Below are positions 46,597-55,938 of a stretch of 64,000 nucleotides of DNA, one piece after another (within the stretch, counting starts at the first letter, position 1; the number at the start of each line of letters is the position of its first letter). A program made the translations under genes and the position numbers. Source of the DNA: Phyllobacterium sp. OV277 (lineage in GTDB: Bacteria > Pseudomonadota > Alphaproteobacteria > Rhizobiales > Rhizobiaceae); contig NZ_FNIY01000001.1 of the NCBI RefSeq assembly GCF_900104355.1, positions 868,001 to 932,000 of the forward strand, written 5' to 3'. The notes below the pieces were generated by a model. The model searched no databases. It was not told the origin of the DNA and worked only from the letters and a program-made list of their open reading frames with translations.

Positions 46597-49419
46597 ATGG
46601 TTAAATCTCCTGACAAATATAACGCAGATGGTTTCGGCGAAGCGCCGCAGTCTGAACTGGAAGGCACACCGCTTTCCGGCTCGATCAGCGATTGGGCCAA
46701 ACAGATTTCTGAGGAAACCGCCAAGGCAAAGCCCAAACCGGTAAAGCCGAAGAAGACGGCTGCCAAGGAAAACAGCAGTTCCAGAACGTCGCGCGGCACA
46801 TCCATTGGCGGATCGAGCGATCCCAAGACGCGCGCTGCTGCCGGGCTAAACCCCGTCGCAGGGCTCGATATTGCGCTTGAGGATGTGGGTAGTCTGCCCG
46901 CCGGAGGAGCAACGGCAACGGTTGCCGCCCTGTCGGCACTGATTGAAAGCGGCAATCCGCTTTTCAAGAACGGCATGGCCTGGCAACCGCATCGCCCGGC
47001 CCGCCCGTCAAAATCCGAAGGCGGTATCGCCATTCGCATGGAAACGGATTTCACACCATCGGGCGATCAGCCAACGGCCATCCGCGATCTTGTCTCGGGC
47101 ATCGCCGATGACGACAAGACGCAGGTGCTGCTCGGCGTCACCGGCTCGGGCAAGACCTTCACCATGGCCAAGGTCATCGAGGAAACCCAGCGCCCGGCAC
47201 TGATCCTTGCGCCCAACAAGACATTGGCGGCGCAGCTTTACGGGGAGTTCAAATCCTTCTTCCCCAACAATGCGGTCGAGTACTTTGTTTCCTACTACGA
47301 TTATTATCAGCCGGAAGCCTATGTGCCGCGCTCGGATACCTTCATCGAAAAGGAATCGTCGATCAACGAACAGATTGACCGGATGCGCCACTCCGCCACC
47401 CGTTCGCTGCTGGAACGCGATGATGTGATCATCGTCGCGTCCGTATCCTGCATTTACGGTATCGGATCGGTCGAAACCTATACGGCCATGACCTTCGAAA
47501 TGAAGATCGGTGACCGGCTCGATCAACGCGCCCTGCTCGCCGACCTTGTGGCGCAGCAATATAAGCGCCGCGACATGGATTTCACACGCGGTTCGTTCCG
47601 GGTGCGCGGCGATACAATTGAACTGTTCCCAGCCCACCTTGAGGACAGGGCCTGGCGCATTTCCATGTTTGGCGACGAGATTGAGACAATCACTGAATTC
47701 GACCCGCTGACCGGCCAGAAGACCGGCGATCTCGGCCAGGTGAAGATTTACGCGAATTCGCACTATGTGACACCGCGCCCGACGCTCAATCAGGCCATCA
47801 AGTCGATCAAGGAAGAGCTAAAACATCGTCTTGTCGAGTTGAACGAGGCTGGTCGCCTGCTGGAAGCCCAGCGGCTGGAACAGCGCTGCACCTTTGATCT
47901 TGAAATGCTTGAGGCGACAGGTTCCTGTGCTGGCATCGAGAACTATTCGCGCTATCTGACCGGCCGCAAGCCCGGCGAGCCGCCGCCCACTTTGTTCGAA
48001 TATATTCCAGATAATGCGCTTGTCTTCATCGATGAAAGCCATGTGACCGTTCCGCAGATTGGCGCCATGTACAAGGGCGACTTCAGGCGCAAGGCAACGC
48101 TGGCCGAATATGGCTTCCGCTTGCCCTCATGCTTGGACAATCGTCCGCTGCGCTTCGAGGAATGGGACGCCATGCGTCCGCAAACCGTTGCCGTTTCCGC
48201 CACCCCCAGCAATTGGGAAATGGAAGAGGCAGGCGGTGTGTTTGCCGAACAGGTTATTCGCCCGACAGGTCTGATCGATCCGCCTGTTGAAGTGCGTCCG
48301 GCGAAATCACAGGTCGATGATGTTCTCGGTGAAATCCGCGAGACCTCGGCAAAGGGCTATCGCACGCTGGTCACTGTTCTGACCAAGCGCATGGCGGAAG
48401 ACCTGACGGAATATCTGCATGAACAGGGCATTCGCGTGCGCTACATGCATTCGGATATCGACACGCTGGAGCGTATCGAGATCCTGCGCGATCTCAGACT
48501 GGGTGCATTTGATGTTCTCGTTGGTATCAACCTCTTGCGCGAAGGTCTGGATATTCCCGAGTGCGCATTTGTTGCCATTCTCGACGCTGATAAGGAAGGT
48601 TTCCTGCGCTCGGAAACGTCCCTGATTCAAACCATTGGCCGTGCCGCCCGTAACATTGACGGCAAGGTTGTCCTTTACGCCGATCACATCACCGGTTCGA
48701 TGGAACGCGCCATGGCGGAAACCAGCCGCCGCCGCGAAAAGCAGGAGGCCTATAACACCGAACACGGGATTACGCCCGCCAGCATCAAGAAGAATATCGG
48801 CGATATTCTCAACAGTGTTTACGAGCGCGATCATGTTCGTGCGGATATTTCCGGCTTTACTGATTCCGGCGCGATGATGGGGAACAACCTCAAATCGCAC
48901 CTCGAACATCTGGAAAAGCAGATGCGTGTGGCCGCCGACGATCTCGACTTCGAAGTGGCCGCAAGACTGCGCGACGAAATCAAGCGTCTGCGCGAAACGG
49001 AACTCGCTATTTCAGACGATCCGATGGCGCGCGAGGTGGAACTGGAAAGCCCCGTTTCCGGCCGTACCAAAGGCAGGCACAATGCCGGACGAGCCATGCA
49101 CCGTGTGGTTACGGATGAGAACAGCGATCCAAACTCGCCGCTGTTCCGCAAGCCGCATCTGGATGAAATGGGCGGCGATTCCACCCGGCCTCTGGGTGGC
49201 GGTCAGTTCCGCAAGAACACGCTGGATGAGATGACCGTGGGCCGGACAGAGAAACCTGTTCGCGGCGCTGTTCCGGAAAAGCCAGCAAATCCCGGTGCCA
49301 CCAACAAAAATGACGACGCCATTATCAGGCGCGAGCGCAGCGGTATCGGTTCCTATGAAGATGCCAATGACGCGCGTAAAAAACGCCGTCCGGGGAAAAC
49401 GGGACGTCCGGGGCGGTAG
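46597..49419 (+). CDS. uvrB: excinuclease ABC subunit B
   Basis: Damage-verification helicase of nucleotide excision repair. A 150-residue polar N-terminal extension precedes the core. The Walker A GVTGSGKT (about 181-188), the beta-hairpin [18 protein letters not shown] and the C-terminal UVR motif [23 protein letters not shown] are intact. A further ~130-residue charged tail follows. At 940 residues it is longer than the ~670 of E. coli, as in other alphaproteobacteria. ATG 46597 lacks a clear Shine-Dalgarno; GTG 46540 is the alternative. Confidence 0.96.
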   Translation: MVKSPDKYNADGFGEAPQSELEGTPLSGSISDWAKQISEETAKAKPKPVKPKKTAAKENSSSRTSRGTSIGGSSDPKTRAAAGLNPVAGLDIALEDVGSLPAGGATATVAALSALIESGNPLFKNGMAWQPHRPARPSKSEGGIAIRMETDFTPSGDQPTAIRDLVSGIADDDKTQVLLGVTGSGKTFTMAKVIEETQRPALILAPNKTLAAQLYGEFKSFFPNNAVEYFVSYYDYYQPEAYVPRSDTFIEKESSINEQIDRMRHSATRSLLERDDVIIVASVSCIYGIGSVETYTAMTFEMKIGDRLDQRALLADLVAQQYKRRDMDFTRGSFRVRGDTIELFPAHLEDRAWRISMFGDEIETITEFDPLTGQKTGDLGQVKIYANSHYVTPRPTLNQAIKSIKEELKHRLVELNEAGRLLEAQRLEQRCTFDLEMLEATGSCAGIENYSRYLTGRKPGEPPPTLFEYIPDNALVFIDESHVTVPQIGAMYKGDFRRKATLAEYGFRLPSCLDNRPLRFEEWDAMRPQTVAVSATPSNWEMEEAGGVFAEQVIRPTGLIDPPVEVRPAKSQVDDVLGEIRETSAKGYRTLVTVLTKRMAEDLTEYLHEQGIRVRYMHSDIDTLERIEILRDLRLGAFDVLVGINLLREGLDIPECAFVAILDADKEGFLRSETSLIQTIGRAARNIDGKVVLYADHITGSMERAMAETSRRREKQEAYNTEHGITPASIKKNIGDILNSVYERDHVRADISGFTDSGAMMGNNLKSHLEHLEKQMRVAADDLDFEVAARLRDEIKRLRETELAISDDPMAREVELESPVSGRTKGRHNAGRAMHRVVTDENSDPNSPLFRKPHLDEMGGDSTRPLGGGQFRKNTLDEMTVGRTEKPVRGAVPEKPANPGATNKNDDAIIRRERSGIGSYEDANDARKKRRPGKTGRPGR

Positions 49420-49458
49420 TTTTGGGCTTATGACGGTGTGTTGCACCACTTATCGCGC

Positions 49459-49595
49459 GTGGTTCGACAGGCTCACCATGAGGGAGATGGGTGGGTTGCA
49501 AGGATAATCGCCAGCATTGCGGAACATCGCGAAGGTTGCAGAACTTGGTTCCCTGCAACCCTCACTCTCCCTCATGGTGAGCCTGTCGAACCACG
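49459..49595. repeat. family C repeat pair, single-heptad arms
   Basis: GTGGTTCGACAGGCTCACCA (49459-49478) and its mirror CTCCCTCATGGTGAGCCTGT to 49595 enclose about 75 bp with the ATTGCGGAACATCG/GTTGCAGAACTTGG core. It uses the GACAGG variant like the 2872 and 53283 copies. Confidence 0.8.
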
Positions 49596-49672
49596 CGGCA
49601 GGGTTATGCAATCCTTTGAATCATCGACATAAATGGCATTGATATCCCCTTCAACCGGAGATATCCCACACC

Positions 49673-50251
49673 CTATTCCGTCTCTCTCCCAAACGCTGCT
49701 TCACCAATCCTGTTGATTTCTTTGGCAAATTCCGGATCGTCCACCGCGTGGGACAGAACGACTGTTCCCACCAGTCCGGCCATAACAGCAATGGCTTTCT
49801 CCCGTTGCTTGGCTTTTGTATTCCCGGTCACGGCGTTGATCAGAATATCGAGCAGCGCCTTTGTTCCCTCGGTAAAGCGCGAGCGCACAGGGCCACCACG
49901 GCGGGCAATATCCGGTGCAAGAGCCGCCATCATGCAACTGCTCATTTTGCCCTCGCCATGCGCGTCACCGGTCAGGTAGGACTTGGCGATCGCCGCAAGG
50001 GCATTATTCGGAGCGCCCTCGGAAAGGCTCGTCCATTTGCGGACTGACAGCGCCATGGCAGCTTCGCAGGCCTCGGCAATCAGATCATCCTTTGAATCGA
50101 AATGGCCATAGAAGCCACCATGCGTAAGCCCGGCGCTTTTCATGACGTCGGCAACGCCGATTCCATCAAAGCCCTTTTCGCGGAACTGCTGCCCCGCGAT
50201 CTGTACAATGCGGGCGCGGTTCTGAGCTGCCTGGTCCCTGCTGACGCGCAT
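49673..50251 (-). CDS. TetR/AcrR family transcriptional regulator
   Basis: A 192-residue regulator with helix-turn-helix about 28-52 (VADVMKSAGLTHGGFYGHFDSKDDL) and a C-terminal effector domain. ATG 50251 has AAGGAA 6 nt upstream. It is divergent from an MFS transporter, with two identical 13-bp palindromes between them, the expected operators. The GGFYGHF recognition segment resembles the quinone/xenobiotic-responsive subgroup; the ligand is unknown. Confidence 0.9.
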   Translation of the reverse strand: MRVSRDQAAQNRARIVQIAGQQFREKGFDGIGVADVMKSAGLTHGGFYGHFDSKDDLIAEACEAAMALSVRKWTSLSEGAPNNALAAIAKSYLTGDAHGEGKMSSCMMAALAPDIARRGGPVRSRFTEGTKALLDILINAVTGNTKAKQREKAIAVMAGLVGTVVLSHAVDDPEFAKEINRIGEAAFGRETE

Positions 50252-50290
50252 GAAACATTCCTTCAAAAAAACTGCATTGACAATTTATAT

Positions 50291-50329
50291 GATGACCGTC
50301 ATCAATAGTCAATGATGATGACCGTCATT
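50291..50329. promoter_or_regulatory. two TetR operators in the divergent promoter
   Basis: GATGACCGTCATC (50291-50303) is a perfect 6-1-6 palindrome. GATGACCGTCATT (50317-50329) is the same with one end mismatch, 26 bp away centre to centre. Both lie between the TetR and MFS genes. Confidence 0.75.
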
Positions 50330-50368
50330 TAAATCAATTGTCTATACTCGCCCATCGGGGAAACGAAC

Positions 50369-51673
50369 ATGATTTCTTCACCACTTGCCGCGACCCTCGC
50401 CCGACGCAATATCCATTATGGCTGGGTGGTCGTTGCCGTCACCTTTCTCACCATGCTTGTTACCGCGGCGGCTGTTGGCGCGCCGGGGGTACTCATCGTA
50501 CCACTCGAAAAAGAGTTCGGCTGGACCACGGAACAGATCGCAACCGCCTTTTCCATTCGTCTGCTCCTGTTCGGCCTGATGGGTCCGTTTGCCGCCGCTT
50601 TCATGAACTATTTTGGTGTGCGTAAAGTTGTCTGCGTGGCGCTCGCACTCATCGCAGGTGGCTCGTTTCTATCCCTCGGCATGACCGAAATCTGGCAGCT
50701 TATCCTGCTATGGGGCGTCGTGATCGGCTTCGGCACCGGCTTGACCGCCATGGTGCTCGGCGCAACCGTTGCCACGCGCTGGTTTACGGAGCGGCGCGGG
50801 CTTGTGCTTGGCATGCTGACCGCAAGCTCGGCGACCGGCCAGTTGGCCTTCATGCCACTTATGGCCTCCATCAGTGAAAATTACGGCTGGCGTGCCGCCA
50901 CCATGATGGTCTGCGCCCTGCTCGCCGTCGCTGCGGTTGCGGTATTCCTGCTGATGCGCGACCGTCCATCGGATGTCGGCTTGCCGGCCTATGGCGAAAA
51001 CGAAGTAACGAAAACTGCTCCGGTAACGGGTGGACTTTTGAGTCTGATCATTATGCCGATCACCACGCTCAAAGAAATCTCCCGCAGCAGCACGTTCTGG
51101 GTCCTGTTCGCTACATTCTATATCTGTGGTGCGAGCACCAACGGTCTCATCCAGACACATTTTGTGGCGCTTTGCGGTGATTACGGCCTCGCCGCGGTGA
51201 CGGCGGCCAGCGTGCTTGCCATGATGGGCTTCTTCGATTTCTTTGGCACAATCGGTTCCGGCTGGCTGTCCGACCGCGTCGATAATCGCTGGTTGCTATT
51301 CTGGTACTATGGCCTGCGCGGTGCCTCGCTGCTCTTTTTGCCTTACAGCAACTTCTCCATCTACGGCCTGTCGCTGTTCGCCATGTTCTATGGATTGGAC
51401 TGGATCGCCACCGTACCGCCAACCGTCAAACTGGCAACCGATCGTTTTGGCCGCGAAAAGGCCGGTATGGTGTTCGGCTGGGTCTTTGCCGGTCACCAGC
51501 TTGGAGCCGCATCTGCTGCCTATGGCGGCGGTTTTGCCCGCACGGAATATGCAAGCTACCTGCCTGCATTTTTCACCGCCGGTATTCTCTGCTTCATCGC
51601 AGCCTTGCTCGCTTTGACCATCAAGAAAAGCAGCAAGAGCGACGTTGTCGGTGAACCAGCCGTCGCGCACTAA
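50369..51673 (+). CDS. MFS transporter
   Basis: A 434-residue twelve-helix major facilitator of the monocarboxylate/oxalate-formate-antiporter-like group (GWVVVAVTFLTMLVTAAAVGAPGVLIVPLEKEFGW in helix 1 and loop). It has a long cytoplasmic loop near 205-225 (ENEVTKTAPVTGG). The divergent TetR gene and shared operators suggest ligand-induced expression. The substrate is unknown. Confidence 0.87.
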   Translation: MISSPLAATLARRNIHYGWVVVAVTFLTMLVTAAAVGAPGVLIVPLEKEFGWTTEQIATAFSIRLLLFGLMGPFAAAFMNYFGVRKVVCVALALIAGGSFLSLGMTEIWQLILLWGVVIGFGTGLTAMVLGATVATRWFTERRGLVLGMLTASSATGQLAFMPLMASISENYGWRAATMMVCALLAVAAVAVFLLMRDRPSDVGLPAYGENEVTKTAPVTGGLLSLIIMPITTLKEISRSSTFWVLFATFYICGASTNGLIQTHFVALCGDYGLAAVTAASVLAMMGFFDFFGTIGSGWLSDRVDNRWLLFWYYGLRGASLLFLPYSNFSIYGLSLFAMFYGLDWIATVPPTVKLATDRFGREKAGMVFGWVFAGHQLGAASAAYGGGFARTEYASYLPAFFTAGILCFIAALLALTIKKSSKSDVVGEPAVAH

Positions 51674-51697
51674 GCGCGACGGGAACAACAAGCCATC

Positions 51698-52255
51698 CTA
51701 TTGAGCAACGCGCGCGCGGCGACCGGCAGCTTTGGCCCGGTTGCCGCAGGCTTCCATGCTACACCAGCGGCGCGTGTGGTTCTTGCTGGTGTCATAGAAC
51801 ATGATGCAGCACCGCTCATTGCTGCATTTGCGGACATTCGTGCCTTCGGTGGCAACGAACCGGGCAAAATCACTGGCAATATCAGCCAGAACGCGCTCAG
51901 GCCCCTCGGTAACCGGCATCGAGCGGGTTGCCCATCCGCTTCCTGATTTTTCCAGAACTGTCGCGACAGGATGATCCGCCATGCGCCGGTTGATATCGGC
52001 GATAAAAGCAGGATTAAGCGCGGTGCCCGCAGACAGATCATTTGCCGCCGCGCGCAACTGTTCCCGAAACAATCGTGTTTCAGTCAATGCCGCGTCAAAG
52101 CCATGCGTCGCATGTTCATCAGCCGGAATATCCGCCGCCCTTGCCCATTGCATAAAAGCATCGCCGCCGCCGATGAGGTCAACAAGCTCGCCGTCGATGA
52201 TCTGTGTGTTGACGAAATCCAGCCAGAGGGCATTGCCCAGAAAAATAAACGACAT
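51698..52255 (-). CDS. CGNR zinc finger/ABATE domain protein
   Basis: A 185-residue predicted transcriptional regulator. The N-terminal ABATE (ligand or stress sensing) domain (about 1-120; NALWLDFVNTQ) is followed by a CGNR treble-clef finger (about 145-178) with four Cys in VRKCSNERCCIMFYD and RRWCSMEACGNR, the name-giving motif. ATG 52255 has GGAAATG upstream. It is divergent from an alpha/beta hydrolase and shares a promoter with repeated sequences, so autoregulation and hydrolase control are likely. Confidence 0.9.
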   Translation of the reverse strand: MSFIFLGNALWLDFVNTQIIDGELVDLIGGGDAFMQWARAADIPADEHATHGFDAALTETRLFREQLRAAANDLSAGTALNPAFIADINRRMADHPVATVLEKSGSGWATRSMPVTEGPERVLADIASDFARFVATEGTNVRKCSNERCCIMFYDTSKNHTRRWCSMEACGNRAKAAGRRARVAQ

Positions 52256-52277
52256 CGCATTTCCTTTCGACTCCAAA

Positions 52278-52340
52278 AGTAACCATCAAAATTCGATTTG
52301 ACAAGTTACTTCTGCGCGAGTAACCATTAAAATATAATTT
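52278..52340. promoter_or_regulatory. direct and inverted repeats in CGNR/hydrolase divergent promoter
   Basis: AGTAACCATCAAAATTCGAT (52278) and AGTAACCATTAAAATATAAT (52319) are 22-bp direct repeats 41 bp apart. GTTACT (52305-52310) and AGTAAC (52319-52324) form an inverted pair. TATAAT at 52333 is a probable -10 for the hydrolase. The CGNR protein is the likely binder. Confidence 0.65.
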
Positions 52341-52377
52341 AGACGGTGCAATGCACCACGTAACAGGAGCAAGAACG

Positions 52378-53265
52378 ATGTCACAGTCGAACGAACACGC
52401 ACGCCCGGTGATCAGTTACCGGACACAGGACGTTGATGGTCTCAATATTTTCTACCGGGAGGCAGGGCCAAAGGATGCGCCGACGCTGCTCCTGCTGCAT
52501 GGTTTCCCTACATCGTCACATATGTTCCGTGATCTCATTCCATTGCTTGCCGACCGCTATCATGTGGTTGCGCCTGATTATCCCGGTTCCGGTTACAGCG
52601 ATGCGCCGTCAAACAAGGAATTCGCCTACACATTCGATCATCTGGCCGATATCATTGACGCGTTCACGCAGAAGCTTGGGCTGAAGCGCTATGCAATCTA
52701 CTCGCAGGACTTTGGCGGCCCCGTCGGTTTCCGTCTCGCTACCCGCCATCCGGAACGCATCACCGCGATTTTCGTCCAGAACGCCGTGGCTCATGAGGAA
52801 GGTCTGTCGGAGGGATTTGCCACCGCCCGGCGCCTATGGGCCAACCGCAATGCTGAAACCGAAGCCGCCATGCGCAGCCATCTCACAATCGGAGACACAA
52901 AGGGCCAATATCTCTTCGGTGCAAAAGACCCGGCAAGAATCAACCCCGATGCCTGGATGCATGCACAGGACGGCCTTGATCGTCCGGGTATTGCAGATGC
53001 CCAGATCGATCTGCTTTACGACTATCAGTCAAACCTCAGGCAGTATCCGCATTTTCAGGCCTATTTCCGTGACCATCAGCCGCCCATGCTGATCACATGG
53101 GGCAAGCATGATCCATTCTTCGCGCTTGCCGGTGCCAAGGCCTTTGCCGAACAATTGCCCAAGGCTGAACTGCATATTTTCGATGGCGGGCATTTTTTGC
53201 TGGAAGATCATGCAGAGGAGGTCGCGGCTCTGATGCGGGAATTTCTTGAGCGCACGCTGGTCTGA
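52378..53265 (+). CDS. alpha/beta hydrolase (epoxide hydrolase/haloalkane dehalogenase-like)
   Basis: A 295-residue cytosolic hydrolase. The oxyanion segment LLLHGFPTSSHMFRDL (about 40-55), the nucleophile elbow YSQDFGGPVG (Asp in place of Ser, typical of epoxide hydrolases and dehalogenases) and the C-terminal His in DGGHFLLEDH are visible. ATG 52378 has AGGAG 9 nt upstream; ATG 52351 does not. It is paired with the CGNR regulator. The substrate is unknown. Confidence 0.87.
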   Translation: MSQSNEHARPVISYRTQDVDGLNIFYREAGPKDAPTLLLLHGFPTSSHMFRDLIPLLADRYHVVAPDYPGSGYSDAPSNKEFAYTFDHLADIIDAFTQKLGLKRYAIYSQDFGGPVGFRLATRHPERITAIFVQNAVAHEEGLSEGFATARRLWANRNAETEAAMRSHLTIGDTKGQYLFGAKDPARINPDAWMHAQDGLDRPGIADAQIDLLYDYQSNLRQYPHFQAYFRDHQPPMLITWGKHDPFFALAGAKAFAEQLPKAELHIFDGGHFLLEDHAEEVAALMREFLERTLV

Positions 53266-53620
53266 TTGCAAAGCTAAAGTTCGTGGTTCGTGGTTCGTGG
53301 TTCGTGGTTCGTGGTTCGACAGGCTCACCATGAGGGAGAGGGGTGATGCAAGGCTAATCGCGAACATATAATCGCAAACGTAGTAGTACAAAGTTGCGGA
53401 ATTTAGCTCCCTGCAACCCACCCCTCTCCCTCATGGTGAGCCTGTCGAACCACGAACCACGCTGTATGCCAATGCAAAGCCCATTTCTCGCCATGCTGCA
53501 CAAAACCATCTGTGGGTTTCCGGGGAGAAGCGACATATCGCTCGCCCATGAGCGAAAAGGAATGCTAAGGAGTTTCGCGCGGTTTATCACGCGCGGAATC
53601 ACCACCGGTCTGGAGAAGCA
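53266..53620. other. intergenic region with a family C repeat
   Basis: The first 195 bp are a composite C repeat (listed separately). The remaining 160 bp before the HerA-like gene hold no recognisable gene. Confidence 0.6.
53283..53461. repeat. family C repeat pair with five heptads
   Basis: Five tandem GTGGTTC units (53283-53317) run into the GACAGGCTCACCATGAGGGA arm. The mirrored arm is at 53425-53461. The number of heptads differs in every copy seen here (1, 2, 4, 4, 5), as in a slippage-prone tandem repeat. Confidence 0.8.
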
Positions 53621-55138
53621 ATGAAGGTCGATATCGACATGGGGGCGGCGCCCGCAGGCGCAAAAGCCATGCTCGATCTGGAAGAGCTTCTGGCCACGCG
53701 CCTTTTGGTGCAGGGTAACTCTGGCTCGGGCAAATCCCATCTTCTGCGCCGCCTGCTCGAACAGAGCGCCCAATGGGTGCAGCAATGCGTGATTGATCCG
53801 GAAGGCGATTTCGTCACGCTCGCTGATAAGTATGGTCACGTCGTTGTTGATGGCGCGCGCACCGAGAATGAACTCACCCGTATCGCCGCCCGTATCCGCC
53901 AGCACCGGGTTTCCGTGGTGCTCGATCTTGAAGGGCTTGATGTCGAACAGCAGATGCGTTGCGCCGCCGCCTTCCTTGGCGGATTGTTCGATGCGGAGCG
54001 TGATTACTGGTATCCGATGCTTGTTGTCGTCGATGAAGCCCAGCTTTTCGCCCCGGCTGTGGCCGGTGAAGTCTCCGACGAAGCGCGCAAGCTTTCGCTC
54101 GGCGCCATGACCAATTTGATGTGCCGTGGCCGCAAGCGCGGACTTGCCGGCGTCATCGCCACGCAGCGTCTGGCAAAGCTTGCCAAAAATGTCGCTGCCG
54201 AAGCCTCCAACTTCCTAATGGGTCGTACCTTCCTTGATATCGATATGGCCCGCGCCTCCGATCTTCTTGGCATGGAGCGGCGGCAGGCCGAACAATTCCG
54301 CGATCTGGCGCGCGGACACTTTGTGGCACTTGGCCCTGCCCTGTCGCGCCGCCCGCTGCCCGTTACCATTGGAGCGGTTGAAACTTCTGCCCGCTCGTCT
54401 AGCCCGAAGCTGACACCCTTGCCGCAGCAAGCGGATGATGCGCATGATCTGATTTTTACGCCTGCACCGGAAGAACGGCGACCAGTCGTGCGGCGCACGC
54501 CTCCACCACCGCAGCCAACACCAACAGCTGACATTCTGGCGCAATTGAGCCAGGCCAAGGCAATGGCCGAAGCGGAAGCACCCGCCATGACACTCTTCCC
54601 GGAGATCGATCAGGCTGAGCGCAACGGATTGATTGACGGTGTCATGCAGGAGATGCTTGGCGATCCCGATGCCGGTTTTCGCACCGATGCGGTTCTCTAT
54701 CAGGATTTTCTCGTGCGCTGCCGCATTCGCCGCGTGCCGGGCGAAGCGCTTTCCCTGCCTGCGTTCCGCCGCAAGCTTGCCGTCGCCCGTGCCGGTATTG
54801 ACGGCGAGACCGCACAGAGCGAGCCATGGCAACAGGCATTGGAACTGTCGAAAAGTCTGCCAGATGATGTGCAGGGCGTGTTTTTTATCGTGGCGCAGGC
54901 GGCGGTGACGGGAAATCCCTGCCCATCCGATGCAACGTTAGCGCGCGCTTACGGAACCCACTCGGCGCGGCGCGCCCGGCGACTGCTGACCTATTTCGAA
55001 GAGCAGGGACTGGTGGTGGTCCGCACCGATTTCGCGGGTAACCGCGTTGTTGCCTTCCCGGATCTTGGCTGCGAAACATTGGCGGGCGACCCGAACGGTC
55101 CCGATGACGGCGCGCAGGAACAGCACGCCGCCGAATAG
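53621..55138 (+). CDS. HerA-like ATP-binding protein (DUF87-type)
   Basis: A 505-residue FtsK/HerA-type P-loop ATPase. Walker A is GNSGSGKS (32-39) and Walker B VVVDEAQLF (about 135-143), with sensor-like IATQRLAKL later. The C-terminal part (about 330-505) is unassigned but ends in a winged-helix-like YGTHSARRARRLLTYFEEQGLV. No NurA nuclease or SIR2/DUF4297 partner is adjacent, so it is a stand-alone copy. Convergent with the HAD gene, whose end is 6 nt away. Confidence 0.85.
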   Translation: MKVDIDMGAAPAGAKAMLDLEELLATRLLVQGNSGSGKSHLLRRLLEQSAQWVQQCVIDPEGDFVTLADKYGHVVVDGARTENELTRIAARIRQHRVSVVLDLEGLDVEQQMRCAAAFLGGLFDAERDYWYPMLVVVDEAQLFAPAVAGEVSDEARKLSLGAMTNLMCRGRKRGLAGVIATQRLAKLAKNVAAEASNFLMGRTFLDIDMARASDLLGMERRQAEQFRDLARGHFVALGPALSRRPLPVTIGAVETSARSSSPKLTPLPQQADDAHDLIFTPAPEERRPVVRRTPPPPQPTPTADILAQLSQAKAMAEAEAPAMTLFPEIDQAERNGLIDGVMQEMLGDPDAGFRTDAVLYQDFLVRCRIRRVPGEALSLPAFRRKLAVARAGIDGETAQSEPWQQALELSKSLPDDVQGVFFIVAQAAVTGNPCPSDATLARAYGTHSARRARRLLTYFEEQGLVVVRTDFAGNRVVAFPDLGCETLAGDPNGPDDGAQEQHAAE

Positions 55139-55144
55139 CAATAG

Positions 55145-55849
55145 CTAGCCGATTTCAGCAAGCAGAGGTGCGAGTGCACCGAGATTCTCGATTTCCCGGA
55201 AACGTGGCTCGGCAACCGGTGCATCCACATGCTCAAGCACCCAGGTCAGCCCATGCGGAACATAGATGCCCCAGCCACCCGCCTGAATGGCCGGAACCAC
55301 ATCGGATTTCAGCGAATTGCCGATCATCATACTGCGTTCAGGGCCATCGCCATGGCGGCTGAAAATCCGTTCATAGGTAGCCCGGTCCTTGTTGCTGACA
55401 ATTTCCACCGCATCAAAGAAATCACCAAGGCCCGACTGCGCGAGTTTGCGCTCCTGATCGAAAAGATCGCCCTTGGTGATCAGCACCAGCCGGTAGCGAC
55501 CCGCCAGTTGTTCCAGCGTTGCTTGCACATGCGGCAGGGTTTCAATGGGATGACGCAGCATTTCGCGGCCAGCCGCCAAAATCTCATTGAGGACCGATGA
55601 GGGAATCTTGCCATCGGTCACTTCCAAGGCGGTTTCGAGCAGCGAAAGCGTGAACCCCTTGATACCAAAACCATAGAGATCGAGATTGCGCCGCTCGACT
55701 TCCAGAAGCCGGTCCGAGAGGTCAGTCGCATCCGTATAGGGTGCCAGCAACGCTTCAAAATGCTTTTCCGACAACCGGAAGAACTGCTCGTTTTCCCAGA
55801 GCGTATCGTCTGCGTCGAAACCGATGGTGGTGAGGGAGGACATTTTCAA
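55145..55849 (-). CDS. HAD family hydrolase
   Basis: A 234-residue phosphatase-like protein. Motif I is FDADDTLWE (about 9-17, the nucleophile Asp in place), motif II RLVLITKGD, motif IV MMIGNSLKSDVVPAI. The cap domain between is helical. The substrate is not evident; YjjG- or phosphoglycolate-phosphatase-like activities are possible. The start may be ATG 55843 (MSSL) instead of 55849. Confidence 0.87.
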   Translation of the reverse strand: MKMSSLTTIGFDADDTLWENEQFFRLSEKHFEALLAPYTDATDLSDRLLEVERRNLDLYGFGIKGFTLSLLETALEVTDGKIPSSVLNEILAAGREMLRHPIETLPHVQATLEQLAGRYRLVLITKGDLFDQERKLAQSGLGDFFDAVEIVSNKDRATYERIFSRHGDGPERSMMIGNSLKSDVVPAIQAGGWGIYVPHGLTWVLEHVDAPVAEPRFREIENLGALAPLLAEIG

Positions 55850-55938
55850 ACTCTCATGCTGACATCATATGGCGATCTGTGTAGCGCGCAGTTTAGGCAA
55901 AATCCATCCATCCCCGCCCCCGCCTTGTTTCGCCACAA

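Noticed and set aside
53283-53317. GTGGTTC tandem array as a possible CRISPR
   Set aside because: The unit is 7 bp with no spacers, and no cas gene is present.
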